Below are positions 8,216 to 16,559 of a DNA stretch of 64,000 bases, piece after piece. Position numbers and translations under genes: made by a program. Position 1 is the stretch's first letter; the number at the start of each line of letters is the position of its first letter. This stretch comes from Streptomyces sp. ATexAB-D23 (lineage in GTDB: Bacteria > Actinomycetota > Actinomycetes > Streptomycetales > Streptomycetaceae). The DNA lies in the NCBI RefSeq assembly GCF_000373645.1, contig NZ_KB892013.1:62001-126000 (forward strand), in the 5' to 3' direction. Under the pieces are notes generated by a model. The model ran no database searches. It saw nothing but the letters and a program-made list of their open reading frames with translations, and was not told where the DNA came from.

Positions 8216-8812
8216 ATGGCTGTGATCAACGTGCTTCTCACGGCGGGGACACGCCGTCGCTCATGCCGGGCCGGCAGGCCGACCCCGGCCGCTGCCCTGG
8301 TCTGCGCGGTCATGACCGCCTGCACCGTCCTGGCCGGTTGCGCCGCCGGGGCGTCCGGGCCCGCCGATGACCCGGACGAGGTGATCAAGGCGGCCACGCA
8401 GCGCCTGACGGACGCGTGCCTGACCCGGCAGGGACTCGTACCGCCCCGCGGCGGGCCGGGCAGCCGGCCGTCCGGGGACGAGGACGACCGGGTCGACGCG
8501 GCTCTCTTCGGGACGGGCCGGGCCGAACTGTCCGTGTCACTGCCCACGGGCTACGTCGTACGCGGCCATACGGACGGGTGCCTGGCCGCGGCGCAGCGGC
8601 GACTCTACGGGGACCAGCCCGGCTGGTTCCGGGCGTCGGTCGTCGTCAACAACCTCCGGCCGGAGGCCGATCACACCCACCGGACACTCGCCGAGGTCCG
8701 GGCCCGCCACCACACCGAGATCGCCGACTGGCAGCGCCTGCGCGCGCACGCCCTCGCCGAAGCCACCACCGTTCTGAACAACACGCCACCGAAGGGAAAT
8801 CCATCCGCATGA
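8216..8812 (+). CDS. Putative secreted lipoprotein of unknown function
   Basis: A 198-residue protein not assigned to a named family. An N-terminal hydrophobic stretch (AAALVCAVMTACTVLAGCAA) ends in a lipobox-like LAGC around residue 42, which suggests a membrane-anchored exported protein. After the anchor come a Pro/Gly-rich linker and a mixed domain with several Cys and Trp residues and a helical end. The ATG at 8216 has only a weak ribosome site, so a slightly later start is possible. The stop overlaps the ATG of the I36-type inhibitor (ATGA), so the two are translated together. Confidence 0.7.
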   Translation: MAVINVLLTAGTRRRSCRAGRPTPAAALVCAVMTACTVLAGCAAGASGPADDPDEVIKAATQRLTDACLTRQGLVPPRGGPGSRPSGDEDDRVDAALFGTGRAELSVSLPTGYVVRGHTDGCLAAAQRRLYGDQPGWFRASVVVNNLRPEADHTHRTLAEVRARHHTEIADWQRLRAHALAEATTVLNNTPPKGNPSA

Positions 8813-9180
8813 AGCGCCTCATCACCCTCCTCGCAGCCCTCGTGGTCTCCGTCACCGGCCTGCTGGCCACCTCCGCCTCCGCCGAGGCGGCCAGCTGCCG
8901 CAGCGGCTACTTCTGCGTCTGGACCGACGCCAACTTCAACGGCATGAAGATCGAGCACTCCGGCGACGACCACTGGTGGGAGGGCGACATGTCGAACCAG
9001 GACTCCTCCTGGGCCAACCACGGCGTCTCCGGACCGGGCGTGCCCGACCACGTCAAGATCTACGACGGCCGCGAGCTGACCGGCGGGGTCACGCTCTGTC
9101 TCGCCCCCGGCCAGGAGGTCGGCTACAACGCGGGCGCGAACGACCGCGGCAGCTCCCACACCTGGACCACCGGCTGCTGA
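8809..9180 (+). CDS. Secreted peptidase inhibitor family I36 protein
   Basis: A 123-residue protein with a classical Sec signal peptide (MKRLITLLAALVVSVTGLLA, cleavage near AEA|AS at about 28). The mature part of about 95 residues has paired Cys residues and a beta/gamma-crystallin-like pattern: CRSGYFCVWTDANFNG, a DDHWW turn, then SSHTWTTGC at the end. This is the layout of Streptomyces metalloproteinase-inhibitor-like I36 proteins. The start overlaps the stop of the lipoprotein gene. The inhibitory target is not known, and many members have no shown activity. Confidence 0.82.
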   Translation: MKRLITLLAALVVSVTGLLATSASAEAASCRSGYFCVWTDANFNGMKIEHSGDDHWWEGDMSNQDSSWANHGVSGPGVPDHVKIYDGRELTGGVTLCLAPGQEVGYNAGANDRGSSHTWTTGC

Positions 9181-9215
9181 GACCCTTCCCCGACGACCTG
9201 CCACCGATGGTGCGC

Positions 9216-9257
9216 GGCGGCGCCGGCTCCCCGTGGGACGCGGGAGCCGGCGCCGCC
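9216..9257. terminator. Bidirectional terminator hairpin
   Basis: A perfect 16-bp GC-rich stem (9216-9231 with 9242-9257) and a 10-base loop lie between the convergent I36 and LPMO genes. Confidence 0.75.
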
Positions 9258-9268
9258 GCCTTCCGCGG

Positions 9269-10420
9269 CTACGGGGTGACGCAGCCGATCGAGCCGACCG
9301 GGAAGTCGTTACCGGTCGATGTCGCCGTGAATCCGAAGGTCACGCTGCCGTCCGGCGGGATGGTCCGGTTGTAGTCGGCGTTCTTGACCGTGACCGTGCC
9401 GTCCGACCCCGAGGTCAGCACTCCGCTCCACACGCTGTTGATCTCCGTGCCCGCGCCGGGCGCCCACTGCACCGCCCAGCCGTCACGTGCCGTCGCGTCG
9501 TGGTTCATGACCTCGACGGAGCCCTGGAAACCACCGCTCCAGGAGCTGGTCACGCTGTACACGGCCATGCACCCGGTGTGCGGGTCCGTCGGGTCCGTCG
9601 GGTCCGTGGGATCGGTCGGGTCCGTCGGGTCCGTCGGGTCCGTCGGGTCGGTCGGGTCGGTCGGGTCGGTCGGGTCCGTGGGGTCGGTCGGCGTCTCGCC
9701 CGACCCACGAACGCCGGTCACCTCGCCGTTGCCGCCGTCGAAGACGATGTCGGAGCAGGAGAAGAAGTTCTCCTGACTGTCCGAGCGCACCCACTGGATG
9801 AACATCAGCGCGTCACCCGAGCGGCCCGCCGGCAGGTCCAGATTCCAGTAGTAGTGCCCGCCGTCCGTGCCCGGCGATCCGACCTGCGGCGGGTCGGTGA
9901 CGGTGTCGATCAGCTCCAGGTCGTCCCAGCCCAGTTCGTTGGTGGGCGAGTAGCCGGGCTTGGTGAGGTACACGCGGAACGAGCCGGGGTGCGCGGCCCA
10001 GTTGCTGTGCTTGACCTCGATCGTGCTCCCGGACGTCAGGTGGGTCAGGGGCCAGTCGTCGCGCGCGGCGTTGTATCCGGTGAAGTCGTACGGCGACCGG
10101 TCACCGGCGCTGCACAGTTTCCCGTCCGGCACATAACCCTCACCGCGTCCACCCGCGTTGGAGTCGAGTACGGCGAACCAGTTGTACAGCGCGGTCGGGC
10201 CGCTCTCGGCGAGCGCGGCCTTGCACGCCGGGTTGGTCGGATCGAGGGCACCCGTGCTGGTCTGGGCGTCCAGGTAGCAGAGGTAGGTGCGCGATCCCGG
10301 CATCATCGTCACGCCGTGCGCCTGCGCGCTGCCCTGGCCCAGAAAGGTCAGAGCGATCCCGCCGAGCATCGTCGCGAACGCCACGATCAGGGAAGCGAGT
10401 TGTTTCCTGCGTCGAGCCAT
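9269..10420 (-). CDS. AA10 lytic polysaccharide monooxygenase with CBM2 (cellulose-active type)
   Basis: A 383-residue secreted copper enzyme. The signal peptide ends at GSAQA|HG, leaving the obligatory N-terminal His; the second copper-brace His lies in the KHSNWAAHPGSF segment. The AA10 catalytic domain (MMPGSRTYLCYLD through FFSCSDIVFDGG) fills about residues 35-235. It is followed by a rigid (DPT)n linker and a C-terminal CBM2 (CMAVYSVTSSWSGGFQG onward, about 100 residues). This is the design of CelS2-like cellulose oxidisers. The upstream region holds a perfect TGGGAGCGCTCCCA box at 10648-10661, shared with the cellulase and LacI genes, so cello-oligosaccharide induction is likely. Confidence 0.93.
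   Translation of the reverse strand: MARRRKQLASLIVAFATMLGGIALTFLGQGSAQAHGVTMMPGSRTYLCYLDAQTSTGALDPTNPACKAALAESGPTALYNWFAVLDSNAGGRGEGYVPDGKLCSAGDRSPYDFTGYNAARDDWPLTHLTSGSTIEVKHSNWAAHPGSFRVYLTKPGYSPTNELGWDDLELIDTVTDPPQVGSPGTDGGHYYWNLDLPAGRSGDALMFIQWVRSDSQENFFSCSDIVFDGGNGEVTGVRGSGETPTDPTDPTDPTDPTDPTDPTDPTDPTDPTDPTDPTDPHTGCMAVYSVTSSWSGGFQGSVEVMNHDATARDGWAVQWAPGAGTEINSVWSGVLTSGSDGTVTVKNADYNRTIPPDGSVTFGFTATSTGNDFPVGSIGCVTP
9582..9689. repeat. 9-bp minisatellite (12 units) encoding the LPMO Asp-Pro-Thr linker
   Basis: Twelve in-frame 9-bp units of the type GGGTCCGTC or GGGTCGGTC encode the Asp-Pro-Thr linker between the catalytic domain and CBM2. Third-position variants (C/G) show some drift. Copy number could vary between strains without a frameshift. 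Confidence 0.9.
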
Positions 10421-10647
10421 GGTGTCTCCTGTGCCTGTGTGAGGACTGCCTTCCGGCCGGACCTTTCTCCTCTCCTGCGGTCACACCGTTCGTGAACGAA
10501 ACCTTCGTCCGCCCCGGGCCCGCGCGCCGGGGTGGGAGCGCGTGGTTCCGGGACGGTCTGCGGGATAGGGCGAGTGGGGCGCCCGGGACGATTCAGGAAG
10601 GACCGGGTGGGGTGGCAAGGGGCATCGGAAGCGCCGACCGCCAAGCT

Positions 10648-10661
10648 TGGGAGCGCTCCCA
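10648..10661. promoter_or_regulatory. CebR-type operator upstream of the LPMO gene
   Basis: The exact 14-bp palindrome TGGGAGCGCTCCCA lies 228 bp upstream of the LPMO start. This is the published binding site of CebR, the Streptomyces cello-oligosaccharide-responsive LacI repressor. Confidence 0.85.
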
Positions 10662-11007
10662 CTCAATGGTTCGTAGGGACTGTAGGAGCTAGCCATGCCC
10701 CTGACAACCCTCGCGGCGGAAACCGTCGCACAAGCCCGCCGGGACGGCTCCGGGACCGATGGGGGGGGCGGGAGTCGGCGGCCCGACGACGACAGCGGCT
10801 CAGGCCGGGCGGCAGCGCGCGGCGCGCAGTCCGCAGCCGCACGGAGCACGGAGCACGGAGCACGGAGCACGGAGGAGTGTCAGAAGCCGCACCTCACCGA
10901 CCGGACCGAAGCCGCGCGCACCGGCCCAAGCGGTGCGCACCGGCCCATGCGGCGCGCACCGGCCGAACCGGCGCGGCGTGGTCGCAGCGATGCGCGCGGG
11001 CGCCGCC
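10662..11007. other. Intergenic region downstream of the LacI gene, with two short tandem repeats
   Basis: No convincing gene was found. The stretch holds a 7-bp ACGGAGC array (10841-10875, five units, the last imperfect) and a 19-bp array beginning GCGCACCGGCC (10916-10972, three diverged units). Several open frames cross it, but they lack ribosome sites and are compositional. Confidence 0.6.
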
Positions 11008-12030
11008 TCAGGCCGACTCGCGCACCACCAGCCGGGTCCGCAGGATCACATGGCGCCAGGCCACCTCGGGCTGGTCGATCTCCTCAAGGAGCAGCCTCAC
11101 CATGGTCCGGCCGATCTCCTCCATCGGCTGACGGACCGTGGTCAGCGCCGGCTCGGTCTGCTCGGCCAGCTCGAAGTCGTCGAAGCCGACCACCGCCACG
11201 TCCTGCGGCACCCGCCGGCCGGCCCCGTGCAGGGCCGCCAGCGCCCCGGCCGCCATGCTGTCCGACGCCGCGAAGACGGCGTCCACCTCCGGGTGCCGCT
11301 CGATGAGCCCGGCCATCGCCCGCCGCCCGCTGGCCTCGGTGAAATCGCCCTGGGCGACCAGGGACGGCATCTCGCCGAGCCCCGCGTCGCGCAGCGCTTC
11401 CCGGTAGCCGAGCAGCCTGCACCGGGCGACGTACATCTCGGGCGGACCCGTGATCGCGGCGATGGCGCGTCGCCCGCCGCTCACCAGGTGTCCGACCGCT
11501 GCCCGCGCCCCACCGACGTTGTCCGCGTCCACATAGGTCACCCGCTCCTCGCCCGAGCGCCTGCCCAGCAGCACCGTGGGCAGCCCGGCGTCGGCGAGCA
11601 TGTCGGGCAACCGGTCCCCCGCCGGTACGGACATCAGCAGGGCCCCGTCGACCCGGCCGCCCCGCACGTACTCCACGAGCCGCTGCCGTTCGGTGTCCGT
11701 GTGCACCAGCGTGAGCAGCAGCTGCACGCCCGCCTCCGTCAGGGCGTCCCCCACCGCCCGCGCGACCTCCGAGAAGAACGGCTCCCCGAACAGCCGCCAG
11801 TCCGACTTCGTCATCACCAGCGCGACGGCGCCCGCGCGCCGCCCGGCCAGTGAGCGCGCGGCCAGATTGGGCACGTAGTCGAGTTCGTCGATGGCACGCT
11901 GCACCGCGCGGCGCGTGGACGCCTTGACGCCCGAAGCGTTGTTGATCACCCGGGAGACCGTGCCCCGCCCCACTCCGGCCAGGGCGGCCACTTCCTCCAG
12001 CGTCGGCGTCCCGGAACCCCGTTTCGACAT
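11008..12030 (-). CDS. LacI family regulator, CebR-like
   Basis: A 340-residue LacI-family repressor. The helix-turn-helix and hinge occupy residues 8-65 (PTLEEVAALAGVGRGTVSRV, then DYVPNLAARSLAGRR), followed by a periplasmic-binding-protein-like domain with the family signatures VFAASDSMAAGAL and VAVVGFDDFE. It sits between an LPMO gene and a cellulase gene whose upstream regions carry the CebR box. A box at 12237-12250 also lies in its own upstream region, which fits autoregulation. The classical cebR gene lies beside cebEFG; no such transporter is next to this copy, so it may be CebR or a paralogue that reads the same site. Confidence 0.88.
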   Translation of the reverse strand: MSKRGSGTPTLEEVAALAGVGRGTVSRVINNASGVKASTRRAVQRAIDELDYVPNLAARSLAGRRAGAVALVMTKSDWRLFGEPFFSEVARAVGDALTEAGVQLLLTLVHTDTERQRLVEYVRGGRVDGALLMSVPAGDRLPDMLADAGLPTVLLGRRSGEERVTYVDADNVGGARAAVGHLVSGGRRAIAAITGPPEMYVARCRLLGYREALRDAGLGEMPSLVAQGDFTEASGRRAMAGLIERHPEVDAVFAASDSMAAGALAALHGAGRRVPQDVAVVGFDDFELAEQTEPALTTVRQPMEEIGRTMVRLLLEEIDQPEVAWRHVILRTRLVVRESA

Positions 12031-12236
12031 GCTCCCACCCCCAAGAACCCTTGATCCTACGGCCCGCCGGGGGCGCGGGCGGGGCTTCCGGCGGACCGTC
12101 CGCGAGCGCCTGGATCACACGGCCGCCCGGGGCCGCTCGACCGGCGGCCGGGGCCGGACCCCGGCCCGCCCGTCACCGGGCAAGCAACGGCCAATCCTGT
12201 CCAACCGCTTGACGGCGCGTCGGAGAGCCCCGAGAT

Positions 12237-12250
12237 TGGGAGCGCTCCCA
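12237..12250. promoter_or_regulatory. CebR-type operator between the LacI and cellulase genes
   Basis: A perfect TGGGAGCGCTCCCA palindrome lies 207 bp upstream of the LacI gene start and 148 bp upstream of the cellulase start. It can serve both divergent promoters. Confidence 0.85.
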
Positions 12251-12348
12251 TCACTGCGGTGCCCCCTCGGCCCATGTCGGCGCCGGACTGCGCCGACGTT
12301 CCATCCGCTCACCTGGCGAAGTCCGGCCGCTCTCGCACCACCGGCCGT

Positions 12349-12362
12349 CGGGAGCGCTCCCA
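12349..12362. promoter_or_regulatory. CebR-type operator next to the cellulase gene
   Basis: CGGGAGCGCTCCCA, which differs from the consensus only at the first base, ends 36 bp before the cellulase start codon. It is well placed to block transcription initiation. Confidence 0.82.
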
Positions 12363-12397
12363 CCGCATCGTCCCCGCTTCATACATGGAGGAATGCT

Positions 12398-13786
12398 GTG
12401 AAACGCCTACTGGCTCTGCTGTCGACCTGCGCGACGGTGGTGGGTCTCACCGTCGCGTTCAGCCCGCACGCGGTGGCCGCCGCGGGATGCAAGGTCGACT
12501 ACACGGTCACCAGCGAGTGGCAGGGCGGCTTCCAGGCCGGGGTCAAGGTCACCAACCTCGGCGCCCCCGTCGACGGCTGGACCCTCGGCTTCACCCTGCC
12601 GGACCCGGGCCAGAAGCTCGTCCAGGGCTGGAACGCCACTTGGTCGCAGTCCGGCTCCGCGGTCAGCGCCGCGGGCATCGACTGGAACCGCGCGCTGGCC
12701 ACCGGCGCTTCCGCCGACCTGGGCCTGGTGGGTTCGTTCACGGGCGCCAACCCGAAGCCCACGGCGTTCACGCTCAACGGCGTCGCGTGCACGGGCTCCG
12801 TGGACGACGAAACCACACCGCCCGACCCGGGCGACGGCACCCCGTCCGGCACCCCCGTGGGCATCAACGGGCAGGTCCACGTGTGCGGCGTGAACCTCTG
12901 CAACCAGTACGACCGCCCCGTACAGCTGCGCGGCATGAGCACGCACGGCATCCAGTGGTTCGACCAGTGCTACAACGACGCGTCCCTGGACGCGCTGGCG
13001 GACGACTGGAAGGCCGACCTGCTGCGCATCTCCATGTACGTCCAGGAGGACGGTTATGAGACCGACCCGGAGGGCTTCACCAACCGGGTGAACGGCCTCG
13101 TCGACCAGGCCGAGGCGCGGGGCCTGTACGCGTTGATCGATTTCCACACCCTGACGCCGGGCGACCCGAACTTCAACCTCGACCGCGCGAAGACGTTCTT
13201 CGCGTCCGTCGCGGCCCGCAACGCCGGCAGGACGAACGTGATCTACGAGATCGCCAATGAGCCCAACGGGGTGAGCTGGGCCGGCATCAAGAGCTACGCC
13301 GAGCAGGTCATCCCGGTGATCCGGGCCGCCGACCCGGACGCGGTCGTCATCGTCGGCACCCGCGGCTGGTCCTCGCTGGGCGTCTCGGACGGCTCCGACG
13401 AGAACGAGATCGTCAACAGCCCCGTCAACGCCGACAACATCATGTACGCGTTCCACTTCTACGCCGCGAGCCACAAGGACAACTACCGCGCCACGCTGAG
13501 CCGGGCGGCCTCCCGACTGCCCATGTTCGTCACCGAGTTCGGCACGGTGAGCGCGACCGGCGGTGGCGCGATGGACCGCGAGAGCACCACGGCCTGGCTG
13601 AACCTGCTCGATCAGCTGAAGATCGGCTACGCGAACTGGACCTACTCCGACGCCGACGAGAGCAGCGCCGCGTTCCGGCCCGGCACCTGCGACGGCGGCG
13701 ACTACAGCGGCGCCGGCGTGCTGACCGAATCGGGCGCACTGATCAAGAGCCGGATCAGCACTCCGGACAGCTTCCCCACCAGCTGA
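12398..13786 (+). CDS. Secreted GH5 endoglucanase with N-terminal CBM2
   Basis: A 462-residue secreted cellulase. The GTG start follows GGAGGA and opens a Sec signal peptide (cleavage near AVAA|AG at about 30). An N-terminal CBM2 of about 100 residues (CKVDYTVTSEWQGGFQAGVK onward) is joined by a Thr/Pro/Gly linker to a GH5 subfamily-2-like catalytic domain. The acid/base Glu is in YEIANEPNG and the nucleophile Glu in MFVTEFGTV; the substrate-site motif LRGMSTHGIQWF is also present. It should cut internal beta-1,4-glucan bonds and act with the LPMO across the repressor gene. CebR-type boxes at 12237 and 12349 imply induction by cello-oligosaccharides. Confidence 0.93.
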   Translation: MKRLLALLSTCATVVGLTVAFSPHAVAAAGCKVDYTVTSEWQGGFQAGVKVTNLGAPVDGWTLGFTLPDPGQKLVQGWNATWSQSGSAVSAAGIDWNRALATGASADLGLVGSFTGANPKPTAFTLNGVACTGSVDDETTPPDPGDGTPSGTPVGINGQVHVCGVNLCNQYDRPVQLRGMSTHGIQWFDQCYNDASLDALADDWKADLLRISMYVQEDGYETDPEGFTNRVNGLVDQAEARGLYALIDFHTLTPGDPNFNLDRAKTFFASVAARNAGRTNVIYEIANEPNGVSWAGIKSYAEQVIPVIRAADPDAVVIVGTRGWSSLGVSDGSDENEIVNSPVNADNIMYAFHFYAASHKDNYRATLSRAASRLPMFVTEFGTVSATGGGAMDRESTTAWLNLLDQLKIGYANWTYSDADESSAAFRPGTCDGGDYSGAGVLTESGALIKSRISTPDSFPTS

Positions 13787-13807
13787 CCGTACGGCGGCAC
13801 GACACGG

Positions 13808-13840
13808 GTGCGGGGCCACGGCGACGCCGGGGCCCCGCAC
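13808..13840 (+). terminator. Terminator hairpin after the cellulase gene
   Basis: A perfect 10-bp stem, GTGCGGGGCC with GGCCCCGCAC, and a 13-base loop lie 22 bp past the cellulase stop. Confidence 0.65.
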
Positions 13841-14617
13841 CGCGCCGTTCCCATGACGGACGCGCCCCACGGCCGGCCACCGGGGGCGGCGCGCCGGTTC
13901 GCGCGGTCCGCAAGTAGCGACGCGCGCCGACCATTTCGACCGTCCGACGCCGATACGTGCGGCGGCGGCACGCCTGCCGGGCCGGAAGCCACACGGCGAC
14001 TTTCACTCTATATAGTCGGACGTCCTAGTAATCAACGAGCACCTGGCGCGCACCCCGCGCGTCCGAGGCCCGCAGCACCACCGCAATCCGGCTCGGCCGC
14101 ACCGGGCCCACCCTTCGGCCCGCCCCCGCCGGCGCCTCGAAGTGACCGTAAAAGGCGGATAGGAACGGATGTTTCGTTCCGCACCTTTTGGAACCTTGCA
14201 GATTCTCCGTTCTCCGCGCGTCCACCATGGCGTTGAAAACTTTCGCGAAGTATGTCCGTTATGCGGCTTCGGCTTAACCGGATCGCGACCTGACCAGCCT
14301 TGACGTGCCCACAGGCAGTTGGAATCGTCAGCATCGGCACTGCCGAATCGGGTGGTCGCCTTGAATTGACCCAATCCGACGCAAGGTTGTCGCTTCATGC
14401 CCGGCGCACCGCCCGTTCACCCCACCTGTGCAGGACCGCCAGCACGTCCCAGGCTCCTACACCGGACCCCTCTCGCACCAATCATTTTCTGAACCCGAGA
14501 GTCCGCACGTCCTGTCCGAGCGCTCGCAACCCGGTGCCCGGTCAACGCGGCCAAGCGTCCTGTCACTCACCGGAACTGCGGGCCGATTCGTCCCATGTCA
14601 AGAAAGGCCGGCTCACA
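13841..14617. other. Long non-coding leader or intergenic region before an ABC operon
   Basis: No supported gene lies in this stretch of almost 780 bp, which is less GC-rich than its surroundings. It contains an 18-bp near-palindrome at 14013-14030, a GGAACG/CGTTCC hairpin at 14162-14180, and a degenerate CebR-like box at 14515-14528. The operon promoter and perhaps a long untranslated leader are expected here. Confidence 0.6.
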
Positions 14618-15601
14618 GTGCTGCGTTACATCGCCCGCAAAGCAGTCGGCTGGTTTTTGATGATCGCCATCGCAACCAACCTCACGTACTTCCTCGCTAA
14701 TGCCTTCCTCAAGCCAGCGTCGAACTACACCGCGTTGCGACCGCCTCGAACTCCAGCCCAGATCAACCAATCGCTGGCGCTTTACAACCTCAATCCGGAC
14801 AAACCGATCATGGATCGGTGGTGGCACTGGATCTCCGGGGTCGTGACCCGCTTCGACTGGGGCCAGTCGCCGACCGGGGGCAGCGTCAACGACCAGGTCT
14901 CCTACCGGATCTTCGTCAGCGGCCAGCTGGTTCTGGCCTCGACGATCCTCTCCATCGTCATCGGGGTCGGGCTGGGTGTCTACACCGCGTCGCGTCAGTA
15001 CAAGGCCGCCGACCGGGCGTGGCAGGGAATCTCCGTGATCTCCTTCAACACCCCCTCCGCGGTGGCCTCCCTCGGAGTGGTGCTCGCGGCCATCGCGCTG
15101 AACCAGTCCCTGGGCAGCACGCTGCTGCCGGTGGCCGGAGCGCAGAGCCCCGACGTGGTCGGGTTCTGGGCGGTCCTCGGGTCCAGAGCCATGCACGCGA
15201 TCCTGCCGACCATTTCGCTGACGTTCATCTCGTACGCCGGATACCACCTGTTGCAGCGTTCACTCCTGCTGGACCACATCAACTCCGACTACGTCCGTAC
15301 GGCACGGTCCAAGGGGCTGACCCGGAAGCAGGCGATCTACCGGCACGGACTGCGGACCTCGATCATTCCCGTCGCCACCCAGGTCGCGTTCGCGATGCCG
15401 GCCCTGTTCACCGGTGCGGTGATCACGGAGACGGTCTTCGCCTGGCACGGAATGGGTGAGTACTTCACCAGAACCATCAGTACGAACGACGTGCACGGCG
15501 TCGTCGCCGTCGCAGCCTTCGGCGCCCTCATGACGGCCGTCGGCGCGATCCTGGCCGACCTCGTCGTCGTGGCTCTCGACCCCAGGATCAGGGTGAGCTG
15601 A
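14618..15601 (+). CDS. ABC transporter permease, DppB type
   Basis: A 327-residue inner-membrane permease of the peptide/nickel-type importer family. It has an N-terminal membrane segment (AVGWFLMIAIATNLTYFLA), a large external loop with DRWWHWISGVVTRFDWG, and five further hydrophobic segments. The EAA-like loop reads SDYVRTARSKGLTRKQAIYRHGLR. The GTG at 14618 was chosen because it begins the conserved RYIARKA membrane start and has an AAAGG site; the frame stays open upstream but that part is not conserved in character. It is the first gene of a four-gene operon and one base from the next gene. Confidence 0.88.
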   Translation: MLRYIARKAVGWFLMIAIATNLTYFLANAFLKPASNYTALRPPRTPAQINQSLALYNLNPDKPIMDRWWHWISGVVTRFDWGQSPTGGSVNDQVSYRIFVSGQLVLASTILSIVIGVGLGVYTASRQYKAADRAWQGISVISFNTPSAVASLGVVLAAIALNQSLGSTLLPVAGAQSPDVVGFWAVLGSRAMHAILPTISLTFISYAGYHLLQRSLLLDHINSDYVRTARSKGLTRKQAIYRHGLRTSIIPVATQVAFAMPALFTGAVITETVFAWHGMGEYFTRTISTNDVHGVVAVAAFGALMTAVGAILADLVVVALDPRIRVS

Positions 15602-15602
15602 C

Positions 15603-16559
15603 GTGGCCATCAACATGCCCGGTGCCGGACCCGCCGCAGAAGAGGCGCGTCCCGAGAACGCCGAAGCCCTGGAGCCGGGGAAGCCCGCGCCCGGTGGCAA
15701 GCGCCTCTCCCCGTCCAGGCTCTACATGCGGCGCTTCGCACGCAACAAGCCCGCGCTCCTCGGTCTGGTCCTCTTCGTCCTGCTCGTGCTCTTCTCGCTT
15801 TTCGGCCGGTATCTGACCCAGTGGGACCACATGGAGGCGGACTTCACCGCGCTCTCCGTCGCCCCCGGAGTCGACGGCCATCTGCTGGGTACCAACAGCG
15901 CGGGCAACGACACCTACGCCCAGCTCGTGCACGGCCTCGGCAGGTCGCTGATCATCGCCGTGGTGGTGTCGCTCCTGACCACCGCCATCGCCGGTCTCTT
16001 CGGTACCACCGCCGCCTACTTCGGCGGCAAGATCGAGCGGGCGATGCTCGGCTTCGTGCACTTCCTGCTCATCCTGCCCTCGTTCCTCATCATCGCCCTG
16101 GTCGGTACGCACTTCCGGGGTGAGTGGCAGGTTCTGGTCGTGGTCCTCACGCTGTTCGGCTGGATGCTCACCGCCCGGGTGATCTGGTCCCTGGCCACTT
16201 CCCTGCGGGAGCGCGAGTACGTGATGGCGGCCCGTTTCATGGGCGTCAGCGCGATCCGTACCATCATCCGCCACCTGGTGCCGAACATCGGGTCCCTGCT
16301 GATCGTGACGTTCACCCTCGGTGTCGCCTCGACCGTGCAGTCCGAGACGGCGCTCTCCTTCATCGGTTTCGGCGTCAAGCAGCCCGACGTGTCCCTGGGC
16401 TCCATGCTCGCCGACGGGCAGAACACCCTGTCCACCGCTCCCTGGCTGTTCTACATGCCCGCGGCGCTGGTGGTGCTGCTCACCGTGGCCATGGCCCTCA
16501 TCGGTGACGGTCTGCGCGACGCCCTGGACCCCACATCGCAGTCTGGAGGCCGCGCATGA
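15603..16559 (+). CDS. ABC transporter permease, DppC type
   Basis: A 318-residue partner permease with the DppC layout: a Pro/Ala-rich cytoplasmic start, a first membrane segment (PALLGLVLFVLLVLFSLFGR), then the signature DGHLLGTNSAGNDTYAQLVHG. The C-terminal permease domain includes EREYVMAARFMGVSAIRTII, the contact loop for the ATPase. The final segments SFIGFGVKQPDVSLGSML are typical. The GTG start lies one base after the preceding stop, and its own stop overlaps the ATPase start, so the operon is tightly coupled. Confidence 0.9.
   Translation: MAINMPGAGPAAEEARPENAEALEPGKPAPGGKRLSPSRLYMRRFARNKPALLGLVLFVLLVLFSLFGRYLTQWDHMEADFTALSVAPGVDGHLLGTNSAGNDTYAQLVHGLGRSLIIAVVVSLLTTAIAGLFGTTAAYFGGKIERAMLGFVHFLLILPSFLIIALVGTHFRGEWQVLVVVLTLFGWMLTARVIWSLATSLREREYVMAARFMGVSAIRTIIRHLVPNIGSLLIVTFTLGVASTVQSETALSFIGFGVKQPDVSLGSMLADGQNTLSTAPWLFYMPAALVVLLTVAMALIGDGLRDALDPTSQSGGRA

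Noticed and set aside
7924-8547. Upstream extension of the PucR frame to 577 residues
   Set aside because: The extension runs through the 22-bp tandem repeat and into the divergent lipoprotein gene. The ATG at 7923 has an ideal AAGGAG site.
9582-9689. Short regularly spaced repeats considered as a CRISPR array
   Set aside because: Units are 9 bp, contiguous and in frame with the LPMO linker; there are no spacers and no cas genes.
10695-11306. Plus-strand frames crossing the ACGGAGC repeats
   Set aside because: They consist of Arg/Pro/Ala-rich text, lack ribosome sites and run into the LacI gene on the other strand.
13787-14617. Small frames before the ABC operon considered as a leader peptide or regulator
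   Set aside because: None has a ribosome site, high third-position GC or a recognisable domain.
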